A stretch of 64,000 nt of DNA, taken from NCBI RefSeq assembly GCF_010548305.1, contig NZ_JAAGLV010000001.1, forward strand, positions 744,001 to 808,000. The letters are read 5' to 3'. The position numbers were made by a program, and so were the translations under genes. How positions within the stretch are numbered: the stretch's first letter is position 1; each line of letters starts with the position of its first letter. The DNA comes from Streptomyces sp. SID13031 (lineage in GTDB: Bacteria > Actinomycetota > Actinomycetes > Propionibacteriales > Kribbellaceae). Positions 62,390 to 64,000 of the stretch are shown here, in pieces. The notes beneath the pieces were generated by a model. It was not told the DNA's origin and ran no database searches. It was given only the letters and a program-made list of their open reading frames with translations.

Positions 62390-62667
62390 TCGATCCCCAC
62401 CGATCCCACCTGGGAACACCCCATGGCAGCAATCCGACTGCGTCGGCCTGCCCCAAGACGGACGCAGACAAGGTCGGTTCGGTTCCATTCTGGTGGCAAA
62501 GTGCCGGAGCGGGGTAGCTATCGGCGGTATACGTGCTGGGCCCAGGGCCGAGCGAGAGGCCCCTGGCGACCAGCAGGCTGCAATTGAATGACGAAAGCCA
62601 CGGGGCCTGTCAAATAGCGTCGACACAGCTCATAGTGGCCGCAAGTTGTATCGGCATTGGGGGAGAA

Positions 62668-63354
62668 ATGGCAGCTACATGGATCGCGTATGGGGTGACC
62701 TTAGGGCTCATGGTGCTGGTGGCTGCAGTCGCGGGCGCCAAGCGCAGTGGATCGATATGGGGCATTTTCATAGATGCCCGCGACACTTGGAGTCTGACTC
62801 AGTTTCAGCTTGTCCTGTGGACCTTCACTATCGTCCCGGTGTTGGTGGCTGCCGTGATCGGTCGCGCCACCGAAGACCCCTCCACAGCGTGGGATCTCGT
62901 GGTTCCTGGAGAGATCTGGGGATTGCTCGGAATCTCGCTCGGCAGCACTGCGCTCGCGGTCGCTATCAAGTCACAGAAGAACGGGCCGCCAGGGAGCCCA
63001 CTGGGTGCTGGCGATCGGGTGCTGGCGCGAATCGATGCGAAGAATGCGCGGATTTCCGACATGTTCGCGTATGACGAGGGCATTGGCGCCCTTACCCGGC
63101 TGGACGTCACGAAATTTCAGAACTTCGTTTTCACAGTCGCACTCGCGATCACGTACCTCTGGAGTTGCCTGTGGCTTTTCGCCAAGGCCGGCGACCCGTC
63201 GGCCATCACCTCACTGCCAACGCTCAGCGGGGCTGCTCTCGGAATTCTCGGGATCAGCCACGCCGGCTATCTGACCGGAAAGTCGATACCGCAGAGCGGA
63301 AGGCCAGCCACCACCACGCAGGAGACGGAGCTGGCGACCACGAAGTTCTCCTGA
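62668..63354 (+). CDS. Membrane protein of unknown function
   Basis: This protein is about 228 residues long with a GGGGGAG ribosome site before ATG 62668. About five hydrophobic segments are seen: residues 3-22 (YGVTLGLMVLVAAVAGA), 43-63 (FQLVLWTFTIVPVLVAAVIG), 83-100, 145-165 (FVFTVALAITYLWSCLWLF) and 180-200 (LSGAALGILGISHAGYLTG). The middle soluble loop is basic and Asp-rich. No known motif is recognised. It may pair with the divergent membrane gene. Confidence 0.65.
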   Translation: MAATWIAYGVTLGLMVLVAAVAGAKRSGSIWGIFIDARDTWSLTQFQLVLWTFTIVPVLVAAVIGRATEDPSTAWDLVVPGEIWGLLGISLGSTALAVAIKSQKNGPPGSPLGAGDRVLARIDAKNARISDMFAYDEGIGALTRLDVTKFQNFVFTVALAITYLWSCLWLFAKAGDPSAITSLPTLSGAALGILGISHAGYLTGKSIPQSGRPATTTQETELATTKFS

Positions 63355-63722
63355 GGCAATCAAGTCACGCAGGATGGTGGCGTGGCCGCTGGTGGCGACA
63401 CTCGCAGTTGTGATCAGCCCTTGGTTGATAGCCGGCTCCCCGCTGCAGAAAGGTGGATGCTGCGGCCTGGCTTCGTCCGAGCATCTGTGGTGTTTCGGAG
63501 CAGGTGGGCTTACACGCGTTGAACTCCACGCTCCGGCGTACCCGAAGTACAACGTCTTCCAGGACTGCAATGGAAGGAAGCCGAAGAACACTGGCAACGA
63601 TCAGGTACGGCGTCGCAACGTCGAGCTGGTGAGACATGCCGAGGCGGTTGTCGAGGTGAGCCGCACTCGCTTGCCGGTGTCCGCTGGGCGGAGCACGGAC
63701 ACCGGCGGGTGCGGCGCGACGG
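63355..63722. other. Intergenic region
   Basis: No gene is supported in these 368 bases. It holds a strong hairpin at 63673-63706 that would terminate the minus-strand gene starting beyond the window; otherwise I see nothing. Confidence 0.6.
63673..63706 (-). terminator. Candidate terminator of CocE-like gene
   Basis: GCCGGTGTCCG (63673-63683) and CGGACACCGGC (63696-63706) form a perfect 11-base stem with a 12-base loop, just past the stop of the minus-strand hydrolase gene. Confidence 0.7.
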
Positions 63723-64000
63723 TCATCCGGCGCTGCGGCCGGTTGGCGGGATGATCGGTAGTAGCAGCGAGGATGCGTGCTGCCCGCCGGTGAAGAGGGT
63801 GGTGGTGCCGCCGAAGACGGTGTGCGGACGGGCGCGTTCGTCGGTGTGGACGAAGATGCCGTTGCCGCGCATACGGACGCCGTACGCTTCCGGCCACGGA
63901 CCTTCGCCGGCGAACGTGAAGTCGCGGCTGCACAGTGTGACGCCGAGCCGGTATCCGGCTGGAATGATCACCGAGGTAGGCCAGACCTCCATGTCGACGC
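63723..64000 (-). CDS. CocE/NonD family hydrolase, C-terminal end (partial)
   Basis: The final 90 residues of a hydrolase are present; the 5' part lies beyond the window. The segment VWPTSVIIPAGYRLGVTLCS is the conserved ending of the X-Pro dipeptidyl-peptidase C-terminal (jelly-roll) domain, followed by LFTGGQHASSLLLPIIP. Such enzymes are alpha/beta-hydrolases acting on esters or peptides, for instance cocaine esterase or glutaryl acylases. The active site is not visible here. Only the C-terminal domain supports the call, which is otherwise clear. Confidence 0.8.
   Translation of the reverse strand, partial: VDMEVWPTSVIIPAGYRLGVTLCSRDFTFAGEGPWPEAYGVRMRGNGIFVHTDERARPHTVFGGTTTLFTGGQHASSLLLPIIPPTGRSAG

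Noticed and set aside
63374..63754. 126-residue plus-strand frame
   Set aside because: It runs through the terminator hairpin and into the antisense of the CocE-like gene, with Arg-rich tail and no ribosome site.
1..64000. tRNA, rRNA or insertion sequences
   Set aside because: No cloverleaf, rRNA-like stretch, transposase or terminal inverted repeats with target duplications were seen on reading both strands.

Overview
The DNA is very GC-rich, uses GTG starts and ATGA stop/start overlaps freely, and carries SARP, FCD-GntR, FHA, CHAT and secreted carbohydrate-active genes. This fits a soil actinobacterium, most like Kribbella or a related Propionibacteriales/Nocardioidales genus. That is an inference from gene content; no rRNA or tRNA is present to confirm it.

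Region 1 (about 13-24395, minus strand) is one tightly packed run of 18 genes encoding a contractile, phage-tail-like particle. In transcription order it holds two accessory tail proteins, sheath, tube, a chaperone-like protein, a repeat-rich disordered protein, gpD-type hub, gpV-type spike, PAAR-like tip, gp25, gpJ baseplate and a gpI-like tail protein. A PASTA protein, two unknown proteins, a collagen-like protein, a 1088-residue helical protein and a 1923-residue beta-propeller/membrane protein follow. There is no capsid, terminase, integrase, lysis gene, classical tape measure or AAA+ ATPase, so it looks like a non-replicating injection system of unusual composition. Divergent to it (24887-26356) lie a SARP regulator and a CYTH-like protein.

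Region 2 (26560-38549) looks like an NTP-dependent biological-conflict or programmed-response island. It holds an ECF sigma factor with a partner gene, a TPR-CHAT caspase-like protease, a divergent cytoplasmic subtilisin, small membrane proteins, a membrane protein with an extracytoplasmic Ig-like domain, a metallo-hydrolase remnant, and a four-gene operon with two P-loop GTPases.

Region 3 (38628-46328) is mixed: a LacI regulator and a secreted ricin-lectin protein with matching operator-like palindromes, two frameshifted pseudogenes, RNase HI, and an FHA membrane protein next to a small protein sharing a 16-residue motif with it. A secreted protein of unknown function closes the region.

Region 4 (46488-55116) is catabolic. 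Gentisate 1,2-dioxygenase, a fumarylacetoacetase-fold hydrolase and maleate isomerase together could take gentisate to pyruvate plus fumarate without glutathione. They are grouped with a nitrilase, an aldehyde dehydrogenase, an FAD-linked oxidase, a GntR and a TetR regulator. Region 5 (55299-64000) holds a DUF3892-like protein, a GntR regulator, a Tat-exported alpha-L-fucosidase, a large secreted glycosidase-like protein, two small membrane proteins and the 3' end of a CocE/NonD hydrolase. No tRNA, rRNA, CRISPR array, insertion sequence or origin was recognised.
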